Source of the DNA: Streptococcus parasanguinis
GTDB taxonomy: Bacteria > Bacillota > Bacilli > Lactobacillales > Streptococcaceae
NCBI RefSeq assembly: GCF_019929185.1
Contig: NZ_JAHZPC010000010.1
Span: forward strand, 1-64,000
Direction of reading: 5' to 3'
Length of the DNA stretch: 64,000 bases
Shown here: positions 43,331-52,060 of the stretch, one piece after another
Layout of the letters: every line of letters starts with the position of its first letter
Position numbering within the stretch: position 1 is the stretch's first letter
Translations under genes and position numbers: made by a program
The notes under the pieces: model-generated
Seen by the model: only the letters and a program-made list of their open reading frames with translations
What the model was told of the DNA's origin: nothing
Database searches by the model: none

Positions 43331-44017
43331 TTAGTCGTTTCTTCCGAAGATACGAAGAAGGCTGATAAAGAGGTTGATAAAGTCAAGATAAAGTTCCAAA
43401 GCCATTGCTACTGCCCAACCTGTAGCAGGTTGACCATTTGTTTGATCATAGACATAGCGAATCTTTTGGTTATCCCAAGCTGTCAAACCTGCAAAGAGGA
43501 AGACAGAGATAATACTCAAGATATAGTCCATTCCAGAACTTCTCAAGAACATGTTCACAACAGAAGCAATGATCACACCGATCAAAACTCCCATCAAGGC
43601 ACGTCCCATTCCAGACAGGTCCTTTTTCACGACGCGTCCGATAGCTCCCATGACAATAAACATCAAGGCACTGACCAAGAAAGCCTTATAGACAGTTGCT
43701 TGCATGTAGCGAGCAATGATAAAGCTCAAGGTAAAGCCATTCAAAGCTGAGTAGATCAAGAAGATCGGAAGAGCAGACGGGCTATTTTTAACAGCCTTCC
43801 CACTTGCAACAAAGACCAAGATCAATTCTACAACAACTGCTGCGTAGTAAACCATTGGTGCGGTTGTCAAGATTTGTACGAAGAAGTCTTGAAAGACTGT
43901 CATCATCAGGCCAGACACAAGGGCTGAAATCCCCACACCGATCCCAACTAATGAGTAGATTTTGTTATAAAAAGCATTCAATCCACTTTGTTCTTGGATT
44001 ACTGAATCATTATACAT
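43331..44017 (-). CDS. Bax inhibitor-1 family membrane protein
   Basis: 228 residues with seven membrane helices and the YccA/BI-1 signature near the C-terminus ([32 protein letters not shown]). In bacteria, BsYetJ is a pH-sensitive calcium leak channel; the role in streptococci is not settled. It is monocistronic. Confidence 0.88.
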   Translation of the reverse strand: MYNDSVIQEQSGLNAFYNKIYSLVGIGVGISALVSGLMMTVFQDFFVQILTTAPMVYYAAVVVELILVFVASGKAVKNSPSALPIFLIYSALNGFTLSFIIARYMQATVYKAFLVSALMFIVMGAIGRVVKKDLSGMGRALMGVLIGVIIASVVNMFLRSSGMDYILSIISVFLFAGLTAWDNQKIRYVYDQTNGQPATGWAVAMALELYLDFINLFISLLRIFGRND

Positions 44018-44045
44018 ATTAACAAGTTCCTTTCAAATTTGTTTA

Positions 44046-44537
44046 CTACGATTTTAACATTTTTCGATGAAAAAATCTCTTTTTAGCCATCTTTTTACGC
44101 CAAGGTTCTGAAGCTTCTTTAACAGCCCAGTATTTATCTACCATGGTCACTACGAAGGATTCTTTGTAGCGAGGCGGGGCAAGGGTAGCTCCCCACATGT
44201 GTTTAATGATGATGTCTTCTTCCTTGGCATTGAGATCTGTAATCTTTCGCGCATTTCTCACGGCAATGCGGGGATGGATCCAGGCGTGACTCTTGGTAAA
44301 CTTGGTCTCGCGCCAATCATAGTAAAAGAGGTCATGCAAGAGCCCACCCCGAGCCGTACTTTTGGCATCCCAGCCAAATTTTTTTGCCAATTTATAACTG
44401 GTATAGCTAACATGAATGGAATGCTCCAAACGATTGGAATGAATATGGTGGGGAATGTCGGCTAATTTTTGAACCTTCGGATGCTGGATCAAATGTCCCA
44501 CATAGGTCATGTATTCTTTGTCACGATGATATTGCAT
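44046..44537 (-). CDS. HD-domain phosphohydrolase
   Basis: 163 residues from the ATG at 44537 (MQYHRDKEYM), preceded by AAAGGTGG. The HD motif residues are His in SNRLEHSIHVSY and HD in GGLLHDLFYYDWR, followed by HAWIHPRIAVRNA. It is a small YfbR-like HD protein; a nucleotide substrate is possible but not shown. It is separate from its neighbours in transcription. Confidence 0.85.
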   Translation of the reverse strand: MQYHRDKEYMTYVGHLIQHPKVQKLADIPHHIHSNRLEHSIHVSYTSYKLAKKFGWDAKSTARGGLLHDLFYYDWRETKFTKSHAWIHPRIAVRNARKITDLNAKEEDIIIKHMWGATLAPPRYKESFVVTMVDKYWAVKEASEPWRKKMAKKRFFHRKMLKS

Positions 44538-44616
44538 AAGATAACCACCTTTCCTTGATAGGCTCTCCCAATAAAACATCCATCAACTTCTTACAGTTTA
44601 AGTATACTATTTTTTC

Positions 44617-45363
44617 TCAAAATTCCCTTAAAGAAAACATCAAAATTCCTGCTGCCACTGCAACATTCAAACTCTCTGCCCGACCTGGCATGGGAATATG
44701 AACCAGCTGGTCTGCTTGTGCCGCCATTTCCTGGCTGATGCCATTTCCTTCATTGCCCATAACCAGGATAAACTGATCGGTCTGAGAAAGCTGACGGTAG
44801 TCAATGGAAGCTTCTGAAAGCGTCGTTGCGAGAACTGCTAGATGAGAGTGCGCAGCTCGCTCCAATAGTTCTTCTCGATCCAGTTTCCAGATAGGAATAT
44901 GGAAATGACTGCCCTGCATGGATCGAAGGGTCTTGAGACTGTATAGATCAGCGGAGGCTTTCGATAGCATGACACCATCAAAGCCTGCTGCATCTGCTGT
45001 TCGAATCATAGTCCCAACATTGCCAGGATCCTGTACATCCTCCAAATAGAGGAATCGCCCTTGTAGCTGATCCGGAAGCTCTGGCTGCTCTAGAAGAATC
45101 TCTGCGACAATCCCTTGAGGAGTCTTCGAATCTGCCAAGAGGCTTAAGATCTCCGGAGTCACGATAGTGACTTTTTGGATGTCCTCTACCCGGTCTAAAT
45201 AGGCTTCTAAAACAAAGACCTGCCGAATCTTCGCATGATTTTCTACTGCCTCTTCAAACAGATGCCAGCCTTCAATGAGATAAGAATCTGTCCGGTATTT
45301 TTTTTGATGTAATTTTTTAGCATTTTTGATTACATTATTGGATTTAGACGTTATAATATTCAT
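44617..45363 (-). CDS. TrmH/SpoU-family RNA 2'-O-methyltransferase
   Basis: 248 residues. The N-terminal substrate-binding part begins ITSKSNNVIKNAKKLHQKKYR; the SPOUT motifs are EDVQDPGNVGTMIRTADAAGF, VMGNEGNGIS and IPMPGRAESLNVAVAAGILMF. It methylates rRNA or tRNA; which site is not deducible. I set the start at the ATG at 45363. It has no Shine-Dalgarno; an extended -10 (TGCTATAAT) ends six bases before it, so leaderless translation is predicted. Divergent from acyP. Confidence 0.88.
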   Translation of the reverse strand: MNIITSKSNNVIKNAKKLHQKKYRTDSYLIEGWHLFEEAVENHAKIRQVFVLEAYLDRVEDIQKVTIVTPEILSLLADSKTPQGIVAEILLEQPELPDQLQGRFLYLEDVQDPGNVGTMIRTADAAGFDGVMLSKASADLYSLKTLRSMQGSHFHIPIWKLDREELLERAAHSHLAVLATTLSEASIDYRQLSQTDQFILVMGNEGNGISQEMAAQADQLVHIPMPGRAESLNVAVAAGILMFSLREF

Positions 45364-45369
45364 AGAACT

Positions 45370-45378
45370 ATTATAGCA
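45370..45378 (-). promoter_or_regulatory. extended -10 promoter of the TrmH-family gene
   Basis: TG-C-TATAAT (TATAAT at 45370-45375) with AGTTCT between the -10 and the ATG. The -35 region is poor, as is common with extended -10 promoters. Confidence 0.65.
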
Positions 45379-45436
45379 CAAAGAAAAAGAAGAAATCATA
45401 CCTCAGATAGATTTCTTCGAGTCAAGGAGGTCGCAC

Positions 45437-45715
45437 ATGCAAAAGGTAAAAATGATTGCCCAAGGACGGGTTCAAGGGGTTGGCTTTCGCTGGGGAGTCT
45501 ACAGTCTTGCTTTAGAGATCGGTGGGATTACTGGCCGTGTCTGGAATAATGACGACGGAACGGTTGGCATTCTGGCCCAGGCAGAGTCTAGTAGCCAAAT
45601 GGCCAAATTCATTCAAGAAATTCGCAAAGGTCCTACACCTTTTGCACATGTAACTTATTTAGATGTTACGCTCGCAAACTTTGAAAACTATACAGACTTT
45701 AAAATTGCAAATTAA
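45437..45715 (+). CDS. acyP: acylphosphatase
   Basis: 92 residues. It hydrolyses acyl phosphates to carboxylate and phosphate. The signature IAQGRVQGVGFRWGVY contains the catalytic Arg and is followed by GRVWNNDDGTV with the second catalytic Asn. AAGGAGG lies upstream of the start. It is followed by yidC with its own promoter, as in pneumococci. Confidence 0.95.
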   Translation: MQKVKMIAQGRVQGVGFRWGVYSLALEIGGITGRVWNNDDGTVGILAQAESSSQMAKFIQEIRKGPTPFAHVTYLDVTLANFENYTDFKIAN

Positions 45716-45728
45716 GACTAGAGAACTA

Positions 45729-45757
45729 TTGTGTATTTTAAAAAAAAACAGTAGAAT
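45729..45757 (+). promoter_or_regulatory. yidC promoter
   Basis: A -35 TTGTGT (45729-45734) and a -10 TAGAAT (45752-45757) have 17 bp between them, in the 77-bp gap after acyP. Confidence 0.55.
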
Positions 45758-45792
45758 AGAAAGGTAACATTTTAAAAAAGAAGGAACTATTT

Positions 45793-46710
45793 GTGAAAAA
45801 AAATAAACTTGCATTACTTGCATCGATGGGACTAGCTTCGCTTGTCTTCTTATCAGGATGCGTGAGTGTCGATCGGAAAACTGGAAATCCGACTGGATTG
45901 ATCTGGAATCTTCTTGGCCGTCCAATGGGCGAAGCCATCAAATTCTTTGCCAACAACCTTGGCTTGGGCTTTGGGATCGGGATTATTATCGTCACCTTGA
46001 TCGTGCGGTTGATCATCTTGCCACTTGGTTTGTACCAATCATGGAAGGCAACCTACCAATCTGAAAAGATGAACTACTTAAAACCTATCCTTGGGCCAAT
46101 CCAAGAGCGCATGAAGAACGCTAGCACACAAGAAGAAAAGCTATTGGCGCAACAGGAATTAATGGCTGCTCAACGTGAAAATGGAGTTAGCATGTTTGGT
46201 GGAGTTGGGTGTTTGCCACTCTTGATCCAAATGCCATTCTTCTCAGCTCTCTTCTTTGCAGCTCAACACACCAAAGGGGTAGCAGATAGTAGCTTCCTTG
46301 GCATTGCTCTCGGCAAACCAAGCTTGCTCTTGACAGCGATCGTAGCAGTTCTTTACTATATCCAAAGTATGCTTTCTCTTCATGGAATTGAAGATGAAAC
46401 CCAAAAGGAAAGCATGCGCAAAGCATCACTGATGAGTCCGATTATGATCGGTGTCTTCTCATTGATCTCCTCAGCCGGAGTGACTCTTTACTGGGTAGTC
46501 GGTGGGGTGATCCAAATTATCCAACAATTTGTCATCAACTACTTGATTCGTCCAAATCTTCGCAAACGAGTCGCTGAGGAATACAAAAACAATCCTCCTA
46601 AAGCGACTAGTCACCGCGTGAAAAAAGATGTCACACCTACTGCAACGACACAAATCCAACACAAACCAAAAAACAACCGCAATGCAGGAAAACAACGCAA
46701 TAGAAAGTAG
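45793..46710 (+). CDS. yidC: YidC/OxaA membrane protein insertase (lipoprotein)
   Basis: Inserts membrane proteins with or without SecYEG. 305 residues: signal peptide with a lipobox LSGC (Cys near 23), then five membrane helices with the conserved 60KD_IMP region (GIIIVTLIVRLIILPLGLYQSWKA... GGVGCLPLLIQMPFF). The basic C-terminal tail (VKKDVTPTATTQIQHKPKNN...) contacts the ribosome. The start is GTG at 45793, with AAGGA seven bases upstream. Partner YidD is encoded at 35923. Confidence 0.95.
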   Translation: MKKNKLALLASMGLASLVFLSGCVSVDRKTGNPTGLIWNLLGRPMGEAIKFFANNLGLGFGIGIIIVTLIVRLIILPLGLYQSWKATYQSEKMNYLKPILGPIQERMKNASTQEEKLLAQQELMAAQRENGVSMFGGVGCLPLLIQMPFFSALFFAAQHTKGVADSSFLGIALGKPSLLLTAIVAVLYYIQSMLSLHGIEDETQKESMRKASLMSPIMIGVFSLISSAGVTLYWVVGGVIQIIQQFVINYLIRPNLRKRVAEEYKNNPPKATSHRVKKDVTPTATTQIQHKPKNNRNAGKQRNRK

Positions 46711-46738
46711 TACAAACTACTAATTCTAGCGGTATACA

Positions 46739-46773
46739 GTAGCACTTGAACCCAAGGTTCAAGTGCTTTTTTT
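46739..46773 (+). terminator. terminator of yidC
   Basis: AGCACTTGAAC with GTTCAAGTGCT, an 11-bp stem, followed by TTTTTTT. Confidence 0.9.
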
Positions 46774-46825
46774 GATATCGTTCAGTCAGCAAAGAATTTT
46801 CACTCTCACAAAAAGATTAAGAGCA

Positions 46826-46856
46826 CAAAAAAACAAGCCCTCTTGGAGGGCTTGCG
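46826..46856 (-). terminator. terminator of greA
   Basis: CAAGCCCTC and GAGGGCTTG pair and the minus strand has TTTTTTT after them. Confidence 0.85.
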
Positions 46857-46864
46857 TTTTATAG

Positions 46865-47347
46865 TTACGCTGTTTTTTCTACGTTCAAAATTTTCACTTG
46901 GTAGCTTCCAGCTGGTGTCTCAACAGTGACAACGTCACCTGTCTTCTTACCAATCAAAGCGTGACCGATTGGGCTTTCGTTAGAAATCTTTCCTGCAAAG
47001 GCATCTGCCCCTGCTGAACCAACGATGCTGTATACTTCTTCATCTGTTTCGCCAACTTCTTGAACTGTAACGGTTTTTCCGATCGCTACTTCGTCTACTG
47101 CAACAGCGTCACTATCGACGATTTCTGCATAACGGATTTTTGTTTCCAAGCTAGAGATTTGACCTTCCACAAAAGCTTGTTCATCTTTTGCCGCTTCATA
47201 CTCAGAGTTTTCTGAGAGGTCACCATATGAACGAGCGATCTTAATCCGTTCCACCACTTCAGGTCGACGGACCAATTTCAATTCTTCTAATTCTTGTTCC
47301 AATTTTTCTTTTTCTGCTAGGGTCATTGGGTATGTTTTTTCTGCCAT
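46865..47347 (-). CDS. greA: transcription elongation factor GreA
   Basis: 160 residues. It rescues backtracked RNA polymerase by stimulating cleavage of the nascent RNA. The N-terminal coiled coil has acidic tip residues and the motif [16 protein letters not shown]; the C-terminal FKBP-like domain contains [18 protein letters not shown]. The start at 47347 has AAAGAGAAGA upstream; the longer frame to 47395 has no support. It follows mltG with a short gap. Confidence 0.95.
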   Translation of the reverse strand: MAEKTYPMTLAEKEKLEQELEELKLVRRPEVVERIKIARSYGDLSENSEYEAAKDEQAFVEGQISSLETKIRYAEIVDSDAVAVDEVAIGKTVTVQEVGETDEEVYSIVGSAGADAFAGKISNESPIGHALIGKKTGDVVTVETPAGSYQVKILNVEKTA

Positions 47348-47404
47348 TATTCTTCTCTTTCTATTATTTGAATGAAAAAGCTGTGGACGCGCCACATGCT
47401 TTTT

Positions 47405-48898
47405 CTAGTTTGAACTTGCTTGTGTCAATTTACTATTGACGTGTTCTTCAACATTTTTATTGTGTTCTTCGTATGTCTTAGCGAAGAAAACTTCACCATT
47501 TTCGACATTTGCGACAAAATACAAGTAATCGGTCTTACTTGGGTTCACCGCCGCTTCGATCGCTGATACTCCAGGGTTATCCACTGGGCCAGGCATCAAG
47601 CCGGTATTCTTATAAATATTATAAGGTGAATCCAGCTCTGTATTGATCGTTGCATCTTCTTTTAAGGTCGTCTTTTGACCAAGTTTCCCTTCTGCATAAA
47701 GAATTGCAATATTACTTTGCAAAGGCATGTCTTGGTTCAAGCGGTTATAGAAGACACTCGCGATATCTTTGCGGTCCTGATCCGTCGCCCCTTCTTTTTC
47801 AACCAAGGAAGCAAGAGTCAATACTTCGTTTACATTGATGTTCTTGCTCTCAAGTGTTTCATAGTATGGGCTTAAGTTTTGATCCATTGCCGCAAGCATC
47901 TGATCGATCATCTCTTTCACTGTGGTATCTTTCCCATAGTTATAAGTTGCTGGGAAAAGATAACCTTCCAAACGATAGCGAACACCAGAATCCTTACTTG
48001 GCAGGTTAGCCAAGAGCTTAGGATATTTGGCCACCATCTTCTCAATAAAGGCATCATCTTGGACAGCCTTCAAGAAATCTTCTTTCTTAAATGGAGTCTT
48101 TCCTGCCTTCTTACTAGAGACATCTGCTGTGATAGCCGTCGCAATCTGATCGATCGTATAACCTTCTGGAATCGTGACCTTTCCAAGAACTGGAGCCTGA
48201 GGAGTTTTGGTTCCCTCTTCTTGCAGTTTTTGGATGATGGTTTCTAGATCCATGCTCTTTTGCAAATTGAAATAACCAGATTTGAAATTGCTATAGTTCT
48301 TGAACTTGGTATAGTAGTTAAAGAACTGACCATTTTTCACGAGTCCTTTTTTCTCAAGGATCGCACCAATCTCACGATTACTTGAACCTGCTGGAATCTC
48401 AACCGTTACGAATTCTGTTGCATTTTTATCCATTGGCTTGACAGCTGAATGGATATAGGTCGCTGCAAAGATCCCTGTAGCCACGATCACAATCAGCAAA
48501 AGGCTGACCACTGTCCGCACAATTCGCTTAGCGATTTTATTTTGTTTCTTTTGTTTTTGTTGGCGCTGGTTACGAGAAGAGCGCGATAAGCTTTCCTCTA
48601 CCGGTTCCTGACTTGGTTCTTTTGGAGCAGGCTTTGTGAGCTCACTCTTTTCTTCTACAATAGGAGTCGCCTTTTCTGGCTCCACTGGTATTTCTGTGGA
48701 AGCCACAACAGCTTCTTCTTTTGGAGGTGGTGTTGCTTCTTCCTCCTCTTTCAGTGAAGAAGGGGTTTCAATGCTTCGATCAGGTAGATCATACTCTTTT
48801 TCGATTTTTAGAAGTTGCTCATTGGCCTCTTCTAAGTCTCTGAGGATCTGCTCTTTGAAGCTTAATAACTTCTCACTGTCTTGTGATTTATCAGTCAA
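47405..48898 (-). CDS. mltG: endolytic murein transglycosylase MltG (YceG)
   Basis: Membrane-anchored lytic transglycosylase that releases or trims newly made glycan strands; in pneumococcus it acts in peripheral wall synthesis. About 497 residues: an acidic cytoplasmic part rich in Pro/Glu (about 1-120), one membrane helix (VSLLLIVIVATGIFAATYI), a LysM-like segment and the YceG domain with the catalytic Glu in TLASLVEKEG. I favour the TTG at 48898, with GGGAGG eight bases upstream; an ATG at 48919 would lie before this ribosome binding site. Confidence 0.9.
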   Translation of the reverse strand: MTDKSQDSEKLLSFKEQILRDLEEANEQLLKIEKEYDLPDRSIETPSSLKEEEEATPPPKEEAVVASTEIPVEPEKATPIVEEKSELTKPAPKEPSQEPVEESLSRSSRNQRQQKQKKQNKIAKRIVRTVVSLLLIVIVATGIFAATYIHSAVKPMDKNATEFVTVEIPAGSSNREIGAILEKKGLVKNGQFFNYYTKFKNYSNFKSGYFNLQKSMDLETIIQKLQEEGTKTPQAPVLGKVTIPEGYTIDQIATAITADVSSKKAGKTPFKKEDFLKAVQDDAFIEKMVAKYPKLLANLPSKDSGVRYRLEGYLFPATYNYGKDTTVKEMIDQMLAAMDQNLSPYYETLESKNINVNEVLTLASLVEKEGATDQDRKDIASVFYNRLNQDMPLQSNIAILYAEGKLGQKTTLKEDATINTELDSPYNIYKNTGLMPGPVDNPGVSAIEAAVNPSKTDYLYFVANVENGEVFFAKTYEEHNKNVEEHVNSKLTQASSN

Positions 48899-48990
48899 AT
48901 AATTGACCTCCCTCATCATAATCCTTAATATTATATCTTAAAAGATTTAGAAAAGCAATACAAATCGCCTTTCTTCTTTAAAATACCTAT

Positions 48991-49503
48991 TTAATCAAGT
49001 TTTTCATTTTCCCAGACCAGATTGTACCAAACTTCACCCGCATATTGGGATTCTGACCGGCCTTCATTGGTAAATCCTTGCTTTTCATAATAAGGAATCA
49101 AATAATCATGACAGGTCAAATTGATCCCTTGGCGATTATCTTTCAACGCAATCTCTTTCATCGCTTCAAGCAAAAGGGTTCCCACTCCAAGTCCTTGAGC
49201 TTCTTTAGCAATGGATAGACTCGTAATGGAAATAAAGCCCTGTTCTAACTGACTTAGATCTTCAACCTTTGAAAAAGAGGAATCGATCAAATAGCGCTCC
49301 GGTCTAACAGGTCCTTCTAAATAGCCTAAAATCTGACCCTGGCACTCTGCTACAAGAAATGTCGTTTGAATCTTTTTGATGTGATCTTTTAAAATCTCAC
49401 GCGCAATCGCTTCTTCTTCTGAGAAATTCTCAAGCTCAATGCGCTCGATGGCATCCAAATCCTGCAGCTCTGCCTGTCTAATGTGAATCTTTTCTTTCAT
49501 CAT
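48991..49503 (-). CDS. GNAT family N-acetyltransferase
   Basis: 170 residues with the acetyl-CoA loop QGLGVGTLLLEAMK (about 111-124). The core is IRQAELQDLDAIERIELENF and NLTCHDYLIPYYEKQGF. The substrate is unknown. It starts right after the stop of another GNAT gene, with AAGGAG upstream; the two probably form one transcript with murC. Confidence 0.85.
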   Translation of the reverse strand: MMKEKIHIRQAELQDLDAIERIELENFSEEEAIAREILKDHIKKIQTTFLVAECQGQILGYLEGPVRPERYLIDSSFSKVEDLSQLEQGFISITSLSIAKEAQGLGVGTLLLEAMKEIALKDNRQGINLTCHDYLIPYYEKQGFTNEGRSESQYAGEVWYNLVWENEKLD

Positions 49504-49929
49504 TTACTCCTTCAATCGTTCCCAAACCATATGGACACCTCGATCAGACTCAGCTTCATCACGAAATCCTTGCTGGGAAAAATAAGATAGTAAGTCTTCT
49601 GGGCAATCGATCCAAATGGCTTCCTTTTCCTTTTGAACAGCTAGATCCTTTAAAGCAGCGATCAAAATAGAACCATAGCCTTGACCTTGAAAGGCTGGCC
49701 TCACTGCTAGTCGCAATACAATTAGGTCTCCTTTTAAAGGCTGGTCTTCTGTCGCCAACAAGTAAGCCACAGCATCCCCCGCCTGCTCTGCAAGCAAAGA
49801 AAGGGTTTCCTTCGAACCTAGCGCTTCCTCAAGAGTGGCCCTGTGCTCCTTTCCTTCATTGTCATGAAGTTCTTCTTCTAGCAACAGCAGCTGTTCTTGA
49901 TCAGCTGGGGTGATTGATCGAATCATCAT
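49504..49929 (-). CDS. GNAT family N-acetyltransferase
   Basis: 141 residues, with the acetyl-CoA loop FQGQGYGSILIAALK (about 95-109) and the usual first helices (IRSITPADQEQLLLLEEELH). The substrate is unknown. It lies between murC and a second acetyltransferase gene, on the same strand; the pair shows little sequence similarity to each other outside the fold. Confidence 0.85.
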   Translation of the reverse strand: MMIRSITPADQEQLLLLEEELHDNEGKEHRATLEEALGSKETLSLLAEQAGDAVAYLLATEDQPLKGDLIVLRLAVRPAFQGQGYGSILIAALKDLAVQKEKEAIWIDCPEDLLSYFSQQGFRDEAESDRGVHMVWERLKE

Positions 49930-49976
49930 CCTGCTTTCCTCATCTCATACTCCTTCAGTGGACAGATAAATTTGAG

Positions 49977-50005
49977 TCTGGAATCAATCGATTCCAGACT
50001 CAATC
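49977..50005 (-). terminator. weak terminator-like hairpin after murC
   Basis: AGTCTGGAATC and GATTCCAGACT form a perfect 11-bp stem, but only a short T stretch follows, so termination may be partial. Confidence 0.5.
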
Positions 50006-50010
50006 ATCTC

Positions 50011-51345
50011 TTATTGTACACTATGTGTCAAACTAGATAATAAACGCTCAAATGAGTATTCATAGGTTTGAATATCTCCTGCTCCCATAAAGACATAGAC
50101 TGCATTATCATGGTCAAGAAGAGGAGAAACATTCTCAGCTGTAATAATCGCTGAGCGTTTGACAATTTTTGCTTCCAAATCTTCAACTTTCACATCGCCG
50201 TGATCGACTTCACGCGCAGAGCCATAGATCTGTGCCAAGTAAACAGCATCTGCTTGATTCAAGGCTTCTGCAAATTCATCTAACAAGGCAATGGTCCGTG
50301 TAAAGGTATGTGGTTGGAAAATGGCCACAATCTCTTTACTTGGGTATTTTTGACGGGCCGCATCCAAGGTTGCAATAATTTCCGTTGGATGGTGCGCAAA
50401 GTCATCGATGATCACTGTTCCATTGACTACTTTTTCAGTAAAGCGACGTTTCACTCCAGCAAAGGTCTTCAAATGCTCGCGGACTAAATCTAAATCAAAT
50501 CCTGCAATGTAAAGCAAACCAATGACTGCTGTAGCATTCATGATGTTGTGACGACCAAATGTTGGGATATGGAATTGCCCCAAATCTTCTCCACGGAAAT
50601 GAACGTTGAAGGTTGAACCTGTCGTTGAGCGAAGCAAGTTGCTTGCCACAAAATCGTTCGTCTCCTTATCAAAACCATAGTAATAAATTGGTGCTGATGA
50701 GGTAATCCGACGCAATTCTTTGTCTTCTCCGTAGATGAAGAGGCCCTTACTGATTTGTTTGGCATAATCGTTAAAAGCATTAAAGACATCTTCCAAGCTC
50801 GTGAAATAGTCTGGATGGTCGAAGTCAATATTGGTGATGATGCTGTATTCAGGATGGTAAGGCATAAAGTGGCGTTCATACTCATCTGATTCAAATACAA
50901 AGTATTTGGCTGCTGCAGAGCCACGACCTGTCCCGTCACCAATCAAATAACTGGTGTCAGTGATATTTGATAAGACGTGAGAAAGCATCCCTGTTGTCGA
51001 GGTTTTTCCGTGTGCTCCGGCAACCCCCATGCTGACGAAGTCACGCATAAATTCACCAAGGAATTCATGGTAGCGTTTATAAGTTAGGCCATGCTCATCT
51101 GCATAAGCAATTTCCACATTGTTATCTGGACGGAAAGCATTCCCGGCAATGAGGATCTTGTCGCCTTCCAAATTTTTCACATCAAATGGATAAATTTGAA
51201 TTCCTGCTTGTTCCAAGCCACGTTGCGTAAAGTAATACTTCTCAACATCTGACCCTTGAACCGTATGTCCCATTTGGTGAAGCATGAGGGCTAAAGCACT
51301 CATCCCTGCTCCTTTAATTCCAATAAAATGGTATGTATTAGACAT
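50011..51345 (-). CDS. murC: UDP-N-acetylmuramate--L-alanine ligase
   Basis: Adds the first amino acid of the peptidoglycan stem. 444 residues. The NAD-like N-terminal motif [12 protein letters not shown] (about 9-20), the ATP loop GAHGKTSTT (110-118) and the C-terminal [10 protein letters not shown] are visible. GGAG precedes the start. It sits nine bases after a small unknown gene and downstream of the SNF2 gene, an order conserved in streptococci. Confidence 0.97.
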   Translation of the reverse strand: MSNTYHFIGIKGAGMSALALMLHQMGHTVQGSDVEKYYFTQRGLEQAGIQIYPFDVKNLEGDKILIAGNAFRPDNNVEIAYADEHGLTYKRYHEFLGEFMRDFVSMGVAGAHGKTSTTGMLSHVLSNITDTSYLIGDGTGRGSAAAKYFVFESDEYERHFMPYHPEYSIITNIDFDHPDYFTSLEDVFNAFNDYAKQISKGLFIYGEDKELRRITSSAPIYYYGFDKETNDFVASNLLRSTTGSTFNVHFRGEDLGQFHIPTFGRHNIMNATAVIGLLYIAGFDLDLVREHLKTFAGVKRRFTEKVVNGTVIIDDFAHHPTEIIATLDAARQKYPSKEIVAIFQPHTFTRTIALLDEFAEALNQADAVYLAQIYGSAREVDHGDVKVEDLEAKIVKRSAIITAENVSPLLDHDNAVYVFMGAGDIQTYEYSFERLLSSLTHSVQ

Positions 51346-51354
51346 GTTTTCTCC

Positions 51355-52005
51355 TTATTCTTGATCTAGATGGGTTAAATCCAATTCTTGTTTGATTGGC
51401 TGTGGTTTCAACTTGTGCTGATCTTTATTGTATATTTGGCTAGTCTTTAAGAAATCATAATTGTTTTTCTTTTCAGTCGGTTCTGCCACTTCTGGTTCTC
51501 CTGCAGATTCGAACTCTGCAAGGATCAACTGATCTTGTCGTAATCGTTTGCTATATTTCAATAATTCACCCGGATTTTCCTTTTGGAAGGGAGCCGTTGG
51601 CTGACCAGGTTTTCGTTCAGAAATAAATGGTTTTTTCCGTTTACTTGTAGTAGCTGCTGGATCCGTTGTCAGATAGGGGGCTGTGCGTTTCTTTTTCAGA
51701 TCTTCACGAGCGCGCTCTCTCGCTTCCTCTGCATAACGATTGGCTGGGCTTTTTTTATCAATCGGCTCTTTAAAATCAGGTTTTCTTACTGGCCGTCTTT
51801 TCGGTAGGGGCTCTTCTAGTGGTTGGTGGTAAGGATGCTTAGGTTTGGTATTTTCAGCAATCGGTTGCCATTCCAAATAATTTTTATCCACATAGTCGCC
51901 TGTAATGTTACTAATCAAGTCTGTTTCATCATACAGGTTCATGTGGGGCATCTCTGTTAACATCAACTCATTATCCCCTACTTGAGGAAAATATTTTTCT
52001 GTCAT
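51355..52005 (-). CDS. hypothetical basic, proline-rich protein between SNF2 and murC
   Basis: 216 residues from the ATG at 52005 (MTEKYFPQVGDN), with AAGGAAGAAAGC upstream. The protein has no signal peptide and no membrane segment. An acidic N-terminal quarter is followed by a stretch rich in Lys, Arg, Glu and Pro (KRRPVRKPDFKEPIDKK, YAEEARERAREDLKKKR), suggesting intrinsic disorder and a helical segment. I do not recognise it. Its place just before murC is also seen in pneumococcus-like genomes, so it may serve wall synthesis or division. Confidence 0.75.
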   Translation of the reverse strand: MTEKYFPQVGDNELMLTEMPHMNLYDETDLISNITGDYVDKNYLEWQPIAENTKPKHPYHQPLEEPLPKRRPVRKPDFKEPIDKKSPANRYAEEARERAREDLKKKRTAPYLTTDPAATTSKRKKPFISERKPGQPTAPFQKENPGELLKYSKRLRQDQLILAEFESAGEPEVAEPTEKKNNYDFLKTSQIYNKDQHKLKPQPIKQELDLTHLDQE

Positions 52006-52060
52006 GCTTTCTTCCTTTCGACACTCCATTAATTATAAACTATTCACAGAATTTTTCAAG

